From Flavobacteriaceae bacterium UBA3611 (GTDB lineage: Bacteria > Bacteroidota > Bacteroidia > Flavobacteriales > Flavobacteriaceae): DNA of 64,000 nt. A model generated the notes under the pieces. That model ran no database searches. It was not told the DNA's origin and worked only from the letters and a program-made list of their open reading frames with translations. The stretch covers positions 62,001-126,000 of the forward strand of contig DFLU01000012.1 in assembly GCA_002375495.1 (NCBI GenBank), read 5' to 3'. The translations under genes and the position numbers were made by a program. This document shows, piece by piece, positions 36,701 to 45,227 of the stretch. Each line of letters begins with the position of its first letter. Positions within the stretch are counted from its first letter, which is position 1.

Positions 36701-36868
36701 CACCCCAGTAACCGCAGCGCTTCGGCCGCCACGAAACGGACCGACAAGTCGGTATTCTAAAGCTCCGTAAAGTGATTCGTCATAGGTTTGGGCTTGTGAT
36801 TTTTCAGTAAAAATTGAGAAGGAAATCGTCACAAAAAGCAACGATAGGAGGAGTTGATGGCGTTTCAT
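33755..36868 (-). CDS. Secreted sortilin/VPS10-like beta-propeller protein
   Basis: 1037 residues with signal peptide (to about 26). At least ten Asp-box-type repeats are visible, such as GGGIWETKDGGRSWKNIS, GVYKSTDGGKTWRKT and GVYRSDDGGETWS, the SxDxGxTW signature of sialidase/BNR and VPS10 (sortilin) propellers. A helical C-terminal region of about 200 residues follows. These proteins are often called glycosyl hydrolases automatically, but I see no catalytic motif, so a binding or scaffolding role is equally likely. No T9SS signal at the C-terminus. A -7 box (TATCTTTA) lies at 36901-36894. Confidence 0.85.
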   Translation of the reverse strand: MKRHQLLLSLLFVTISFSIFTEKSQAQTYDESLYGALEYRLVGPFRGGRSAAVTGVPGKPNLYYFGSTGGGIWETKDGGRSWKNISDGFFGGSIGAIQVAESDPNVIYVGGGEKTVRGNVSSGYGMWKSEDAGKTWTSAGLKDSRHLPRIAIHPTDYNTVYAAVMGNLYKPTQERGVYKSTDGGKTWRKTLFANENAGAVDLIMDPNNPRILYASTWNVRRTPYSLSSGGEGSALWKSTDSGETWKEISKNKGFATDTLGIIGVTVSPANSDRVWAIVENKDKGGVYRSDDGGETWSLINSERKLRQRAWYYTRIYADTKDEDVMYVLNVRYHKSTDGGKSYETYNAPHGDHHDLWISPEDPNRMIIGDDGGAQVSYDGGETWSTYHNQPTSQFYRVTTDNSFPYKIYAAQQDNSTVRIPHRTEGWSIDEDDWESTAGGESAHIAVDPTNPDIVYGGSYDGFLTRYNHDKNTVRSISVWPDNPMGHGVEDMKYRFQWNFPIFFSPHNPKKLYTASNHLHVTTNEGESWEVISPDLTRDDPEKQKSSGGPITQDNTSVEYYCTIFAAAESPVKEGVLWTGSDDGLIHVSTNGGQTWENVTPKGMPEWMMINSVEPSVYDAGTMYFAGTKYKTGDFAPYLYKTSDYGKTWKKITNGIPAEHFTRVVREDPKRKGLLYAGTETGMYISFDDGANWKPFQLNLPIVPITDLALKDNNLIVATQGRSLWIIDDLGVIHQLADAKGKENYLYKPKDTYRMGGASRSGSLSAGTNHPSGVMTYFNLKDPAEKKVTLSYLNAKNDTIQKFSTKKDAEKNIKALKVEKGANYHTWNMRGEGAERLDGMILWWASTEAPQAVPGQYKVVLEVEGESPLTQMFNIVPDKNAETDVAGMQRQYDFVTEVNKTVDKAHQSIKNIRKINEQLGAFQKQYKDDASVEELVEKAKNLSEQFSEIEKALYQTKNRSGQDPLNFPIKLTNKLAHLNSLVSMDDFPPTQQDIAVKNELTQQVNAELVKFDTLVSDEVKAFNTAFNSKQLNYLIVEE

Positions 36869-36893
36869 ATAAGCTAATTTTGTAAAGTTTGCT

Positions 36894-36901
36894 TAAAGAT
36901 A
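36894..36901 (-). promoter_or_regulatory. -7 box for the sortilin-like gene
   Basis: TATCTTTA on the - strand, 25 bases before the ATG at 36868. Confidence 0.4.
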
Positions 36902-36972
36902 ATGCTTTCAGAATTTATTCTGAAGTGGATTTGGTTCGCTGCTTCAATTTTAACACTGAACCAAACCTTTTA

Positions 36973-37692
36973 TTATTGTTTCAGAAATTTACGGGTTGTA
37001 GTGGTCCCTTCCGAAGTAATTCTAATAAAATAAAGCCCCAATGGTAGATCCGACACGTCATAAGAATTGTTAGAGGAAGTATTTAATTTCTTTATCTGGC
37101 TCCCTGTCACGTTAACAATTTGTATGTCTTCGACTGGATTTTGAAGTCCGACAATTGAAATTTCATTACGGGCTGGGTTGGGGAAAATAGCTAGCTTGTT
37201 TTCCTGATTCTCATTTAAACCTAATACAATAGGTTTCGAGTCAAAATGATACACAAAACCAGGCGACTTTTGAAATTCGAACGATCTTAAACCATTACTT
37301 AGATTATATACTTCAGCAAGTAATGGAGGCTCAACATCACCAAACTGAAAGAAATATTCATCCTCAAAATCATTATTAAAATCACAAATCAAATTGGTTG
37401 GATTAAAAGAAGCGGATGTCAGATAATGATCGCCATTTGAAGATTCATAAGAAAATTCTCCCGTGAATATATTACATACCCCGTCTCCTTCGAAATTTAA
37501 ATTTGAATCAATAATAAGAACGGGCGAATCGATGGCATGTTTAAATTCATGAATATAATATCGGTCCCCAAGATCATACTCATACCAATTTAAATACCAA
37601 GTACCTTCAAAATCATCTGGATAATTTTGAGCACTTATGTGTCCGAAGTAAAAAAAACAGATGGCATAAAGGAAAATATTGAAAGATTTCAT
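36973..37692 (-). CDS. T9SS cargo protein of unknown function
   Basis: 239 residues with signal peptide (1-21, ending GHISAQ), a lipocalin-like stretch (FEGTWYLNWYEYD) of about 130 residues, and a C-terminal type A T9SS sorting domain (about 165-239; LAIFPNPARNEISI, LPLGLYFIRITSEG, TRKFLKQ). Such proteins cross the outer membrane through the type IX machinery and lose the tail. The core domain resembles a short lipocalin-type barrel but I cannot assign a ligand. A -7 box (TATCTTTA, 37719-37712) is 19 bases upstream. Confidence 0.85.
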   Translation of the reverse strand: MKSFNIFLYAICFFYFGHISAQNYPDDFEGTWYLNWYEYDLGDRYYIHEFKHAIDSPVLIIDSNLNFEGDGVCNIFTGEFSYESSNGDHYLTSASFNPTNLICDFNNDFEDEYFFQFGDVEPPLLAEVYNLSNGLRSFEFQKSPGFVYHFDSKPIVLGLNENQENKLAIFPNPARNEISIVGLQNPVEDIQIVNVTGSQIKKLNTSSNNSYDVSDLPLGLYFIRITSEGTTTTRKFLKQ

Positions 37693-37711
37693 TTAGAAAT
37701 AATTATCAAAC

Positions 37712-37719
37712 TAAAGATA
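37712..37719 (-). promoter_or_regulatory. -7 box for the T9SS cargo gene
   Basis: TATCTTTA on the - strand, 19 bases before the ATG at 37692. Confidence 0.4.
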
Positions 37720-37728
37720 GTAAAAAAA

Positions 37729-39102
37729 TCATCGCAGCGTTTTCCGAACCTCTCTATTGAGATAATACCCTGTAACCAACGTGGAAAGCACATCGGCAAT
37801 GGGGAAGGCAATCCATACCCCGAAAACACCATAGAATTCTGGGAGGATTAAAATAAGTGGAATCAAGAAAAACCCTTGCTTCGTTAAACTTAGTAGTAGC
37901 GCGGGCCACGCTTTTCCGATGGCTTGAAAGTAAGACGACCCTATCAGTTGTACTGCTATTACCGGTGTAGCAGCAAATACCCAACGTAGGGCGTCTGGTG
38001 TTCGTTTTAATATTTCAGCATTATTAGCAATCGTTTCAGCACCTTGTCCCGACTTATTGCTAATGAAAATTGAAACTAAATCGGGTGCAAAAATCATGAT
38101 GATGGCAAATATCACTAATGCGAGTCCGCCCGAATACAAAATAGATTTGTTGATACTCTCCCGTACCCGTTGAAATTGTCCTGCACCATAATTGTATCCC
38201 GCAATGGGCAAAAAACCCTGGTTTACGCCAATTACCGGGAAAAGTGCAAACATAAGCGCCCGACTTATAATTCCGTACGAAGCTACGTCTAACGCATCCC
38301 CCGTTGAAATAAGCACATTGTTCACCAAAACCGTAAAAATGCTGATTACTCCTTGACGGGCTAAAGTTACCGAACTCAGACTACTGATTTCACCAACAAT
38401 TTTTCGCTTCAATTTAAAACATTCAGCATGTAAGCGCAATTCACTTTTAAAGAGAAAGAACCAAACAATAAAAGCGAAACAGATAAAGTAGCTAATAAAG
38501 GTGGCCCACGCTGCACCGTGCATCCCAAAGTCGAACACGTTGATAAGGATGTAGTCCATGAAAATATTCCCGATAGCAGGCAACATCATGGCATACATTG
38601 CAAATTTTGGCTTCCCTTCGGCACGAATTACATTATTCCCCATCATGCACATCGCCAGCATCACAATACCGTACATCACGATTCGATAATAGACCAAAGC
38701 TTGGTCTTTAAAGCTGTCGTCGGCACCAAACAGTTCGATTAAGGTGTCTTGAAAGATAAGGCCTAATATGGCCAACAACCCCGACGTTAAAAAGGTAAGT
38801 GTAACTTGGTTTCCGAATACGCGAAGTGCTTTATCATCGTCTCCTGCACCCAACGCGCGTGAGAGTACCGAACTTCCACCAATCCCCACTGCCAAGCCAA
38901 TAGCACCAATAAAAAAAGTAACTGGAATCACCACGGTAATGGCCGAAATCGCCAACGGCCCAATCCATCGCCCCACGAAAATGGTATCCACAATCATGTT
39001 TAGCGACATCACCAAAATACCGATGGAGGCTGGGACGGCTTGTTTTACGAGCAAGCTGCCAATTGAGGCTGTGCCAAGAGATGCGGACTTGCTTTTTGCC
39101 AT
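37729..39102 (-). CDS. MATE family efflux transporter
   Basis: 457 residues from the ATG at 39102, with about twelve membrane helices in two homologous halves, opening with LLVKQAVPASIGILVMSLNMIVDTIFVGRWIG, the classic MATE start. MATE pumps export cationic drugs or metabolites using Na+ or H+. The start codon overlaps the hemH stop (TAATG), so it is co-transcribed with ferrochelatase. Whether it moves a porphyrin or haem-related compound is an open suggestion from context only. The longer upstream reading frame would lie wholly inside hemH. Confidence 0.92.
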   Translation of the reverse strand: MAKSKSASLGTASIGSLLVKQAVPASIGILVMSLNMIVDTIFVGRWIGPLAISAITVVIPVTFFIGAIGLAVGIGGSSVLSRALGAGDDDKALRVFGNQVTLTFLTSGLLAILGLIFQDTLIELFGADDSFKDQALVYYRIVMYGIVMLAMCMMGNNVIRAEGKPKFAMYAMMLPAIGNIFMDYILINVFDFGMHGAAWATFISYFICFAFIVWFFLFKSELRLHAECFKLKRKIVGEISSLSSVTLARQGVISIFTVLVNNVLISTGDALDVASYGIISRALMFALFPVIGVNQGFLPIAGYNYGAGQFQRVRESINKSILYSGGLALVIFAIIMIFAPDLVSIFISNKSGQGAETIANNAEILKRTPDALRWVFAATPVIAVQLIGSSYFQAIGKAWPALLLSLTKQGFFLIPLILILPEFYGVFGVWIAFPIADVLSTLVTGYYLNREVRKTLR

Positions 39103-40142
39103 TATGCGATGGCTGTTTCGGTGTTTACGATACGCCATTCTTCTACCATATTCGCAAGAACCTGCGCGAAGTCGTCACGATCGTTCAGGCAGGGAATAGT
39201 CGTAAAATCTGTCCCGCCTACTTCATGGAAAATTTCTTCACCTTCCATCGCAATTTCTTCTAAGGTTTCTAAGCAATCGCTCACAAAAGCTGGGGTGACC
39301 ACCGCTAACTTTTTAAGTCCTGCCTTGCCCATTCGCTCTATGGTTCGGTCTGTATACGGCTGTAACCACGGGTCGAATCCTAATCTAGACTGAAATGTAG
39401 TAGAATAGGTGCCGCGTTTCAGTTTTAGTTTTTTAGCCACATTTACCGTAGTAATCTCACATTGGTGTCTGTAGCAGAATTCATGTTGGGGAGAGCCCAT
39501 TTTAAAGCAACATTTGCCGTCCATTTTACAATTTCCGTTGGTGATATCACTTTTACGGATGTGTCGTTCTGGCACCCCATGATAACTGAACAAAATATGC
39601 TCGTAGTCTATTTTTTCTAGGTATTCGCCGATACTTTTGGAAAGCACGTCGATATAATCTTCACGATGGTAAAAAGCTGGGGTTCGGGTTATTTTTAACT
39701 GCGGAAAATGTGCTGCAACCAACTCATCTACTTTTACATCGATGGTTTCGGTAGTAGCCATGGCAAATTGCGGATATAGTGGAATGGTTTTTACCTCGGT
39801 CACGCCTTGGTCTACCAACTCTTGCAATCCCTTTTTCAGTGTCATACTTCCGTAGCGCATGGCCAATGCCACGGGGACATTCACTTTTTCCTGTACTTTT
39901 TTCTGTAGCCGTTCTGAAAGCACGATAAGTGGTGAACCTTCGTCCCACCAGATTTTTTGGTATGCCTTTGCCGATTGTTTGGGGCGTGTATTTAAAATAA
40001 TACCACGCACCAATAAAATACGCGCCCAACGTGGCACGTCGATCACCCGAGGATCCATCAGAAACTCATCCAGATATTTTTTTACGTCTTTCGGACTTGT
40101 ACTATCTGGTGAACCCAAATTTACTAAAAGTACTCCTTTCAT
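39102..40142 (-). CDS. hemH: Ferrochelatase
   Basis: 346 residues; inserts Fe2+ into protoporphyrin IX, the last step of haem b synthesis. Motifs: LLVNLGSPDS at the start, FSYHGVPERH with catalytic His188, and LGFDPWLQPYTD. An internal cysteine-rich stretch (Cys205, 211, 212, 223 and 228) follows the catalytic loop. Some bacterial ferrochelatases carry an internal [2Fe-2S] cluster, so one may be present here. Co-transcribed with the MATE gene. The hemA operon is divergent and about 1.2 kb away, with a PchR-like regulator between. Confidence 0.95.
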   Translation of the reverse strand: MKGVLLVNLGSPDSTSPKDVKKYLDEFLMDPRVIDVPRWARILLVRGIILNTRPKQSAKAYQKIWWDEGSPLIVLSERLQKKVQEKVNVPVALAMRYGSMTLKKGLQELVDQGVTEVKTIPLYPQFAMATTETIDVKVDELVAAHFPQLKITRTPAFYHREDYIDVLSKSIGEYLEKIDYEHILFSYHGVPERHIRKSDITNGNCKMDGKCCFKMGSPQHEFCYRHQCEITTVNVAKKLKLKRGTYSTTFQSRLGFDPWLQPYTDRTIERMGKAGLKKLAVVTPAFVSDCLETLEEIAMEGEEIFHEVGGTDFTTIPCLNDRDDFAQVLANMVEEWRIVNTETAIA

Positions 40143-40250
40143 ATCAATTTTCTACAATAGCAAAAATACCGCTATTTGTTGGTTTGAAAAACCTTGTAGT
40201 ATAGATTAACGAAATAGTATGATAAAGAAGCTTTTAACCAAATTAGTGTG

Positions 40251-41159
40251 CTATGCATTCAAACCCATCACAAACTTTTTGGGTGTGGTTCCAAACTTTT
40301 TCTTAAAAGCCGCAATAAAATGGCTGGCGGTGCTATAACCAACCTTAAGCCCTACTTCATTCACATTGTGGGCGCCTGTTGCCAAAAGTTGCCTTGCGAC
40401 TTCCATCTTGTAATCGAACAGAAAACTAAATACACTATCGCCGTAAATTTGCTTAAACCCTTCTTTTAGGCGGTTTAATGGTAATTGAATTTCATCAGCA
40501 AGTTGCTGCAAGGTCGGCGGCTCGGCCATTCTTGCGATAATGATTTCTTTGGCCTTCTTGATTTTTGCAACGTTTTGTTCATCGACCAAAAATGGGCATT
40601 GCGCAACATCTACATCTTCTTCCCGATTAAAATAAAGACTCAAAAGTTCATATGCTTTTCCTTTAAAATAGAGCTGTTTTATAGAGGGATGTAAATTGTA
40701 ATTCATTAATTGGTTCAACACAATGGCCATCGACGGTGATATGCGGGCGTCTTTGTAATACTTTCTACCTTTATTATCGTCACTTAAAAAGGTAATATAA
40801 TTCGCTTCGGAAGAAAATAGGGTATGAAATTTCTTTATCGGCAGTAACACCGATAGCACCCATGCGCCTGGGGCAACCGCAACCTCGATAGGAAGATCGC
40901 GTTCTGGGTTATACAATAAAAGCGACGTATCTTCTTGAATAGGAAGGCGATAACTACCATTATTGAAACTGAACGAGCCCGAACCCTTTACACAAAAATG
41001 AAACTGTATAAAATCGGAACTCACCTCACGCTTGTACAATTGAACCCGATCATTTTCGTTGTTAAATTTCAGTATAAAGAATCCGTCTTCAATCTTCGTC
41101 TCACGATAAATACCTTGAGCGATGTTTTCTTCTGAAAAATTAGCAGCTTGAAGTGTCAT
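40251..41159 (-). CDS. AraC family regulator, PchR-like
   Basis: 302 residues. The N-terminal sensor half (FCVKGSGSFSFNNGSYRLPI) resembles PchR-type siderophore regulators. The C-terminal half is an AraC DNA-binding domain with two helix-turn-helix motifs (TLQQLADEIQLPLNRLKEGFKQIYG and VNEVGLKVGYSTASHFIAAFKKKFGTTPKKF). It is divergent from hemA, with its start 171 bases away, and just upstream of hemH, so it is well placed to control haem synthesis in response to iron or a chelate. The regulation is inferred. A -7 box (TATCTTTA) lies at 41209-41202. Confidence 0.85.
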   Translation of the reverse strand: MTLQAANFSEENIAQGIYRETKIEDGFFILKFNNENDRVQLYKREVSSDFIQFHFCVKGSGSFSFNNGSYRLPIQEDTSLLLYNPERDLPIEVAVAPGAWVLSVLLPIKKFHTLFSSEANYITFLSDDNKGRKYYKDARISPSMAIVLNQLMNYNLHPSIKQLYFKGKAYELLSLYFNREEDVDVAQCPFLVDEQNVAKIKKAKEIIIARMAEPPTLQQLADEIQLPLNRLKEGFKQIYGDSVFSFLFDYKMEVARQLLATGAHNVNEVGLKVGYSTASHFIAAFKKKFGTTPKKFVMGLNA

Positions 41160-41201
41160 TTATTTAGAATGAATATAAATTATGTAACAAAAAATACGAT
41201 G

Positions 41202-41209
41202 TAAAGATA
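41202..41209 (-). promoter_or_regulatory. -7 box for the PchR-like regulator
   Basis: TATCTTTA on the - strand, 42 bases before the ATG at 41159. Confidence 0.35.
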
Positions 41210-41294
41210 CGTATTTCCTAATATTCGGGCATTTTCAGCAATTAAAGATGTAATTAACAACACCTATCGTTACAATTGATTCGTCTAGCGTTAC

Positions 41295-41322
41295 TTTTTG
41301 CCTAACTGTTCTATTAATTTTG
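41295..41322 (+). promoter_or_regulatory. Promoter of the hem operon
   Basis: TAATTTTG (41315-41322) is an exact -7 match and ends eight bases before the hemA ATG. TTTTTG at 41295-41300 could be the -33 element, though the spacing (14) is shorter than the usual 19. Confidence 0.45.
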
Positions 41323-41330
41323 CGCTGTTC

Positions 41331-42605
41331 ATGAAAAAGACAAACGGCAAGCGACATTTTTATTCTTCGGAAGGAACGTTTTATGCTATCGGACTTAATT
41401 ACAAAAAGGCCGATGCCGAAATTCGTGGGCATTTCAGTATTTCAGAAACAGCACAACAATCGATTCTCGCTGCAGCCAAGGCGAAAAGAATCTCTTCTCT
41501 AAGCCTGCTCTCTACTTGCAACCGCACCGAACTTTACGGCTTTGCAGATGATGCTTCTCAACTTATCCACCTCTTGTGTGAACATACCCAAGGAACCATT
41601 GAAGAATTTGAACAGGTGGCGTACGTTTATAAAAATGAGGCGGCAGTCGCGCATATTTTTAAGGTAGGTACAGGTCTCAACAGCCAGATTTTGGGCGATT
41701 TCGAAATTATCAGTCAGCTACGAATCGGTTTTAAACGCTCCAAAAAATTAGGCTTGCTTAACAGCTATATGGAACGCCTGGGAAATGCTGTGATACAAGC
41801 CAGCAAGCGTATTAAGAATGAAACTGAAATTTCAACAGGGGCTACCTCGGTTAGTTTTGCCGCGGTTCAATATATTATGGCACGTGTTCCTTATGTTTCT
41901 GAAAAGAACATTCTTTTGTTCGGAATTGGTAAAATTGGCCGAAATACCTGCGAAAATCTTATAAAACATACCAAAAATGAGCATATTACGCTTATAAACC
42001 GTACCAAGGTAAAAGCTGAAAAAATCGCAGGGAAGTTTAATTTGGTCGTAAAAGAGTATGCCAATATCCAAAGTGAGATTGCCCAAAGCGATGTACTGAT
42101 TGTCGCCACTGGAGCCCAAAACCCTACCATTTCAAAAGAATTATTATATCTCAAAAAACCGCTGCTCATCCTCGATCTTTCCATTCCAAAGAACGTTTCG
42201 CCTAATGTTTCAGAAAACCCAATGGTAACGTTGGTACACCTAGACGAATTGAGCAAAATGACAGATGCCACCTTGGCCCATAGGCAGTCACAGATTCCGA
42301 AGGCACATGCAATTATCTCAGAAATTGAAGCCGAGTTCAATACGTGGGCCCAAAACAGAAGTTTTGCACCTACCCTAAAAGCATTAAAAAATAAACTTTC
42401 GGCCATAAAAGAGGGCGAAATTGACAATCAGCGTAAAAAAATTAGCGATTTCAACGAAGAACAAGCCGAAATCTTAAGTAATCGCATCATCCAGAAAATT
42501 ACCACACACTTTGCGAACCATCTGAAATCGGAACAAATCAACCCCCACGAAAGTGCCGAATTGTTGCGTAATGTCTTTCAGTTAAACGACGGAAATCATG
42601 AGTAA
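41331..42605 (+). CDS. hemA: Glutamyl-tRNA reductase
   Basis: 424 residues from the ATG at 41331. Reduces glutamyl-tRNA(Glu) to glutamate-1-semialdehyde, the committed step of C5-pathway haem synthesis. The nucleophile is Cys63 in LLSTCNRTELYG; GLNSQILGD and the NADPH-binding ILLFGIGKIGR segment are clear, and the helical dimerisation domain closes the protein. The ATG at 41298 would add an unusual leader and lies inside the likely promoter. First gene of the operon; overlaps hemC by eight bases. Confidence 0.95.
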   Translation: MKKTNGKRHFYSSEGTFYAIGLNYKKADAEIRGHFSISETAQQSILAAAKAKRISSLSLLSTCNRTELYGFADDASQLIHLLCEHTQGTIEEFEQVAYVYKNEAAVAHIFKVGTGLNSQILGDFEIISQLRIGFKRSKKLGLLNSYMERLGNAVIQASKRIKNETEISTGATSVSFAAVQYIMARVPYVSEKNILLFGIGKIGRNTCENLIKHTKNEHITLINRTKVKAEKIAGKFNLVVKEYANIQSEIAQSDVLIVATGAQNPTISKELLYLKKPLLILDLSIPKNVSPNVSENPMVTLVHLDELSKMTDATLAHRQSQIPKAHAIISEIEAEFNTWAQNRSFAPTLKALKNKLSAIKEGEIDNQRKKISDFNEEQAEILSNRIIQKITTHFANHLKSEQINPHESAELLRNVFQLNDGNHE

Positions 42606-43515
42606 AACCATTCGCATCGGTACCCGTGACAGCCAATTGGCGCTCTGGCAAGCAACAACCGTTCAGAAGCAGTTAGAAGATTTAGGCTACAAAACAACCT
42701 TGGAAGCTGTAAAATCTACTGGCGATTTGGTACTAGATAAGCCGCTGTACGAGATGGGCATCACTGGAATCTTTACGAAAACGTTAGACGTAGCCATGCT
42801 GAATGGCAGCATAGACATTGCCGTGCATAGCATGAAAGATGTTCCAACGGCGCTCCCAAACGGAATTGTACAAACCGCAGTGCTCAAACGTGCTTCCGCA
42901 ACCGATATTTTGGTGACTAAGAAAAAGGAGGTCGACTTTTCAAAACCATGCACCATTGCCACCGGCAGTTTACGGCGCAAAGCTCAATGGTTGCACCGCT
43001 ATCCACACCACACGGTGGTGAACTTAAGAGGAAATGTAAACACGAGATTACAAAAACTAGAGGATAATGATTGGGACGGCGCTATTTTTGCGAAGGCTGG
43101 ACTAGAACGTATCGACATTTTACCCGAGCACACTATCGCGCTAGATTGGATGATTCCCGCACCAGCCCAAGGCGCCATGGTAATTGTAGCCTTAGAAAAT
43201 GATACGTTTAGCATCGCTGCTACCCAAAAATTAAATCATACGCACACCGAAATTACCACACGGCTAGAACGTGATTTTTTACGAACGATGGAAGGCGGTT
43301 GTACGGCGCCCATTGGAGCATTTGCTGAAGTAGTTAGTAATGCAATCGACTTTAAAGCTGGGTTATTTTCGTTAGACGGACAGGAGAAAATTGAAGTACT
43401 TAAAGCGGTGAAACTGGAAGATATAGAAGAAGCCTTGGGAAGTACATGGGCCGATGAAGTTCGTGCTCGTGGAGGAAAAGAGTTGATGGACGCTATTAAA
43501 AGCAGTATGGGCTGA
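42598..43515 (+). CDS. hemC: Hydroxymethylbilane synthase (porphobilinogen deaminase)
   Basis: 305 residues. Joins four porphobilinogen units into hydroxymethylbilane. It starts IRIGTRDSQLALWQA and has the dipyrromethane-cofactor Cys235 in EGGCTAPIGA, plus the conserved SMKDVPT and TGSLRRKAQ segments. Overlaps hemA by eight bases and shares one base with hemD (TGATG), so translation is coupled. Confidence 0.96.
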   Translation: MSKTIRIGTRDSQLALWQATTVQKQLEDLGYKTTLEAVKSTGDLVLDKPLYEMGITGIFTKTLDVAMLNGSIDIAVHSMKDVPTALPNGIVQTAVLKRASATDILVTKKKEVDFSKPCTIATGSLRRKAQWLHRYPHHTVVNLRGNVNTRLQKLEDNDWDGAIFAKAGLERIDILPEHTIALDWMIPAPAQGAMVIVALENDTFSIAATQKLNHTHTEITTRLERDFLRTMEGGCTAPIGAFAEVVSNAIDFKAGLFSLDGQEKIEVLKAVKLEDIEEALGSTWADEVRARGGKELMDAIKSSMG

Positions 43516-44162
43516 TGGCTATTTTATCTACCAAGAAACTAAAGCCCAATCAACGGGATTTACTGTTAGCCTCTGGAAATAGTGTCGTTTCATATGATGC
43601 TATTTCGATTGAATATATTCCGTTTGATATTCCTCAACACATTCAAAATGCCATATTTACGAGCCAACATGCCGTTCGTGCCATTAGAGATAAAAAATGG
43701 CCTATCGATCGATGTTTCTGTGTAGGTGAAAAAACAAAGGCACTTTTAGAAGAAAAAGGGCTAAAAGTGGAAGAAATGGCTGAAAATAGCTCAGAATTGG
43801 GCAAAATTATAGCAAAAAGCTATGAATTTGAGTCATTTTATTATTTCACTGGAAACTTAAGAAGAGAAGAGTTGCCAACGATATTAAAAGATGCAAAAAT
43901 TGAGTATTTCGAGGTAAAAACGTACAAAACAACGCTAAATGTTCGGAAATTTGAGCAAAAATGGGACATTGTGCTGTTTTTTAGTCCGAGTGGCGTACAA
44001 AGTTTTACTGCGGAAAATTCTTTAGCAAATACCACTGCCATATGTATTGGTGAAACTACTGCCGCCGAAGCTAAAAAATATACTTCGGAAGTATTGGTTT
44101 CAAACACTACGTCGGTAGAAAGTGTGATTGCTAAGACGGTGAAAACCGCGCAGACAATATAA
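43515..44162 (+). CDS. hemD: Uroporphyrinogen-III synthase
   Basis: 215 residues. Closes and inverts hydroxymethylbilane to uroporphyrinogen III. HemD sequences vary greatly; support here comes from the two-domain pattern (IFTSQHAVRAI, FCVGEKTKALLEEKG, VLFFSPSGVQSF, ICIGETTAAEAKKY) and position between hemC and hemE. Its ATG shares a base with the hemC stop. Confidence 0.93.
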   Translation: MAILSTKKLKPNQRDLLLASGNSVVSYDAISIEYIPFDIPQHIQNAIFTSQHAVRAIRDKKWPIDRCFCVGEKTKALLEEKGLKVEEMAENSSELGKIIAKSYEFESFYYFTGNLRREELPTILKDAKIEYFEVKTYKTTLNVRKFEQKWDIVLFFSPSGVQSFTAENSLANTTAICIGETTAAEAKKYTSEVLVSNTTSVESVIAKTVKTAQTI

Positions 44163-44186
44163 ATAATGCTCGAACCGATAATTACT

Positions 44187-45227
44187 ATGAATACTACAAT
44201 AAAAAACGATTTATTTTTACGTGCCTTAAAAGGTGAAACTGTAGACCGCCCACCCGTATGGATGATGCGTCAGGCGGGGCGTTATCTCCCAGAATTTATG
44301 GAGATAAAGGCGAAATACGATTTTTTCACTCGTTGCCAAACCCCAGAGTTGGCTAGTGAAATCACGGTACAACCTATTAGAAGATACGGAATGGACGCTG
44401 CCATTTTGTTCAGTGATATTTTGGTGATTCCACAGGCCATGAACATTGAGGTTGAGATGAAACCAGGCGTGGGTCCGTGGTTACCCAGCCCCATTCGGAA
44501 GCCTAGCGACCTAGATCGTGTTATTGTTCCAGACATTCACGACACCTTAGGGTATGTGATGGACGCTATAAAAATGACGAAGGAAAAACTAAACGATGAA
44601 ATTCCGTTGATAGGTTTTGCTGGAAGTCCGTGGACCATCCTTTGCTATTGCGTACAAGGCCAGGGCAGTAAAAATTTTGATAAAGCGAAAGAATTTTGCT
44701 TTACCCAACCTGTCGCGGCGCACGAACTGCTCCAAAAAATTACAGACACCACCATTTTATATCTAAAGGAAAAGGTAAAGGCTGGCGTAAATGCTGTTCA
44801 AGTTTTTGACAGCTGGGGCGGAATGCTCTCTCCGGTAGACTATCAAGAATTTTCATGGCAATACATACAGCAAATCATCGATGCCTTAAAAGAAGAGGCG
44901 CCCGTAATCGCCTTCGGAAAGGGGTGTTGGTTCGCACTAGACACCATGGCAAAAAGTGGTGCTGCAGCCTTGGGCGTAGATTGGACCTGCTCACCAAAAA
45001 ACGCACGTTACTTAACGGGTGGAAACATTACGTTACAAGGTAACTTTGATCCTACCCGCTTGTTCAGCCCACCCGCTGAGATTAAAAAAATGGTGAAACA
45101 AATGATAGACGAGTTTGGAAAAGACAGATATATCGTAAACTTAGGCCACGGAATTTTACCAAATATTCCATTAGAGAATGCAGGTGCTTTTATTGATGCT
45201 GTAAAAGAATACAGCACAGCAACATGA
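44187..45227 (+). CDS. hemE: Uroporphyrinogen decarboxylase
   Basis: 346 residues from the ATG at 44187. Removes four carboxylates from uroporphyrinogen III to give coproporphyrinogen III. The signature PPVWMMRQAGRYLPEF is near the start, GFAGSPWTILCYCVQG and VDWTCSPKNARY further in, and LGHGILPNIPLENA at the end. An upstream ATG at 44166 adds seven residues and is less likely. It overlaps the next gene by four bases (ATGA). Confidence 0.96.
   Translation: MNTTIKNDLFLRALKGETVDRPPVWMMRQAGRYLPEFMEIKAKYDFFTRCQTPELASEITVQPIRRYGMDAAILFSDILVIPQAMNIEVEMKPGVGPWLPSPIRKPSDLDRVIVPDIHDTLGYVMDAIKMTKEKLNDEIPLIGFAGSPWTILCYCVQGQGSKNFDKAKEFCFTQPVAAHELLQKITDTTILYLKEKVKAGVNAVQVFDSWGGMLSPVDYQEFSWQYIQQIIDALKEEAPVIAFGKGCWFALDTMAKSGAAALGVDWTCSPKNARYLTGGNITLQGNFDPTRLFSPPAEIKKMVKQMIDEFGKDRYIVNLGHGILPNIPLENAGAFIDAVKEYSTAT

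Noticed and set aside
33755..36868. Glycoside hydrolase activity for the beta-propeller protein.
   Set aside because: Asp-box repeats alone do not show an active site; no catalytic residues could be identified.
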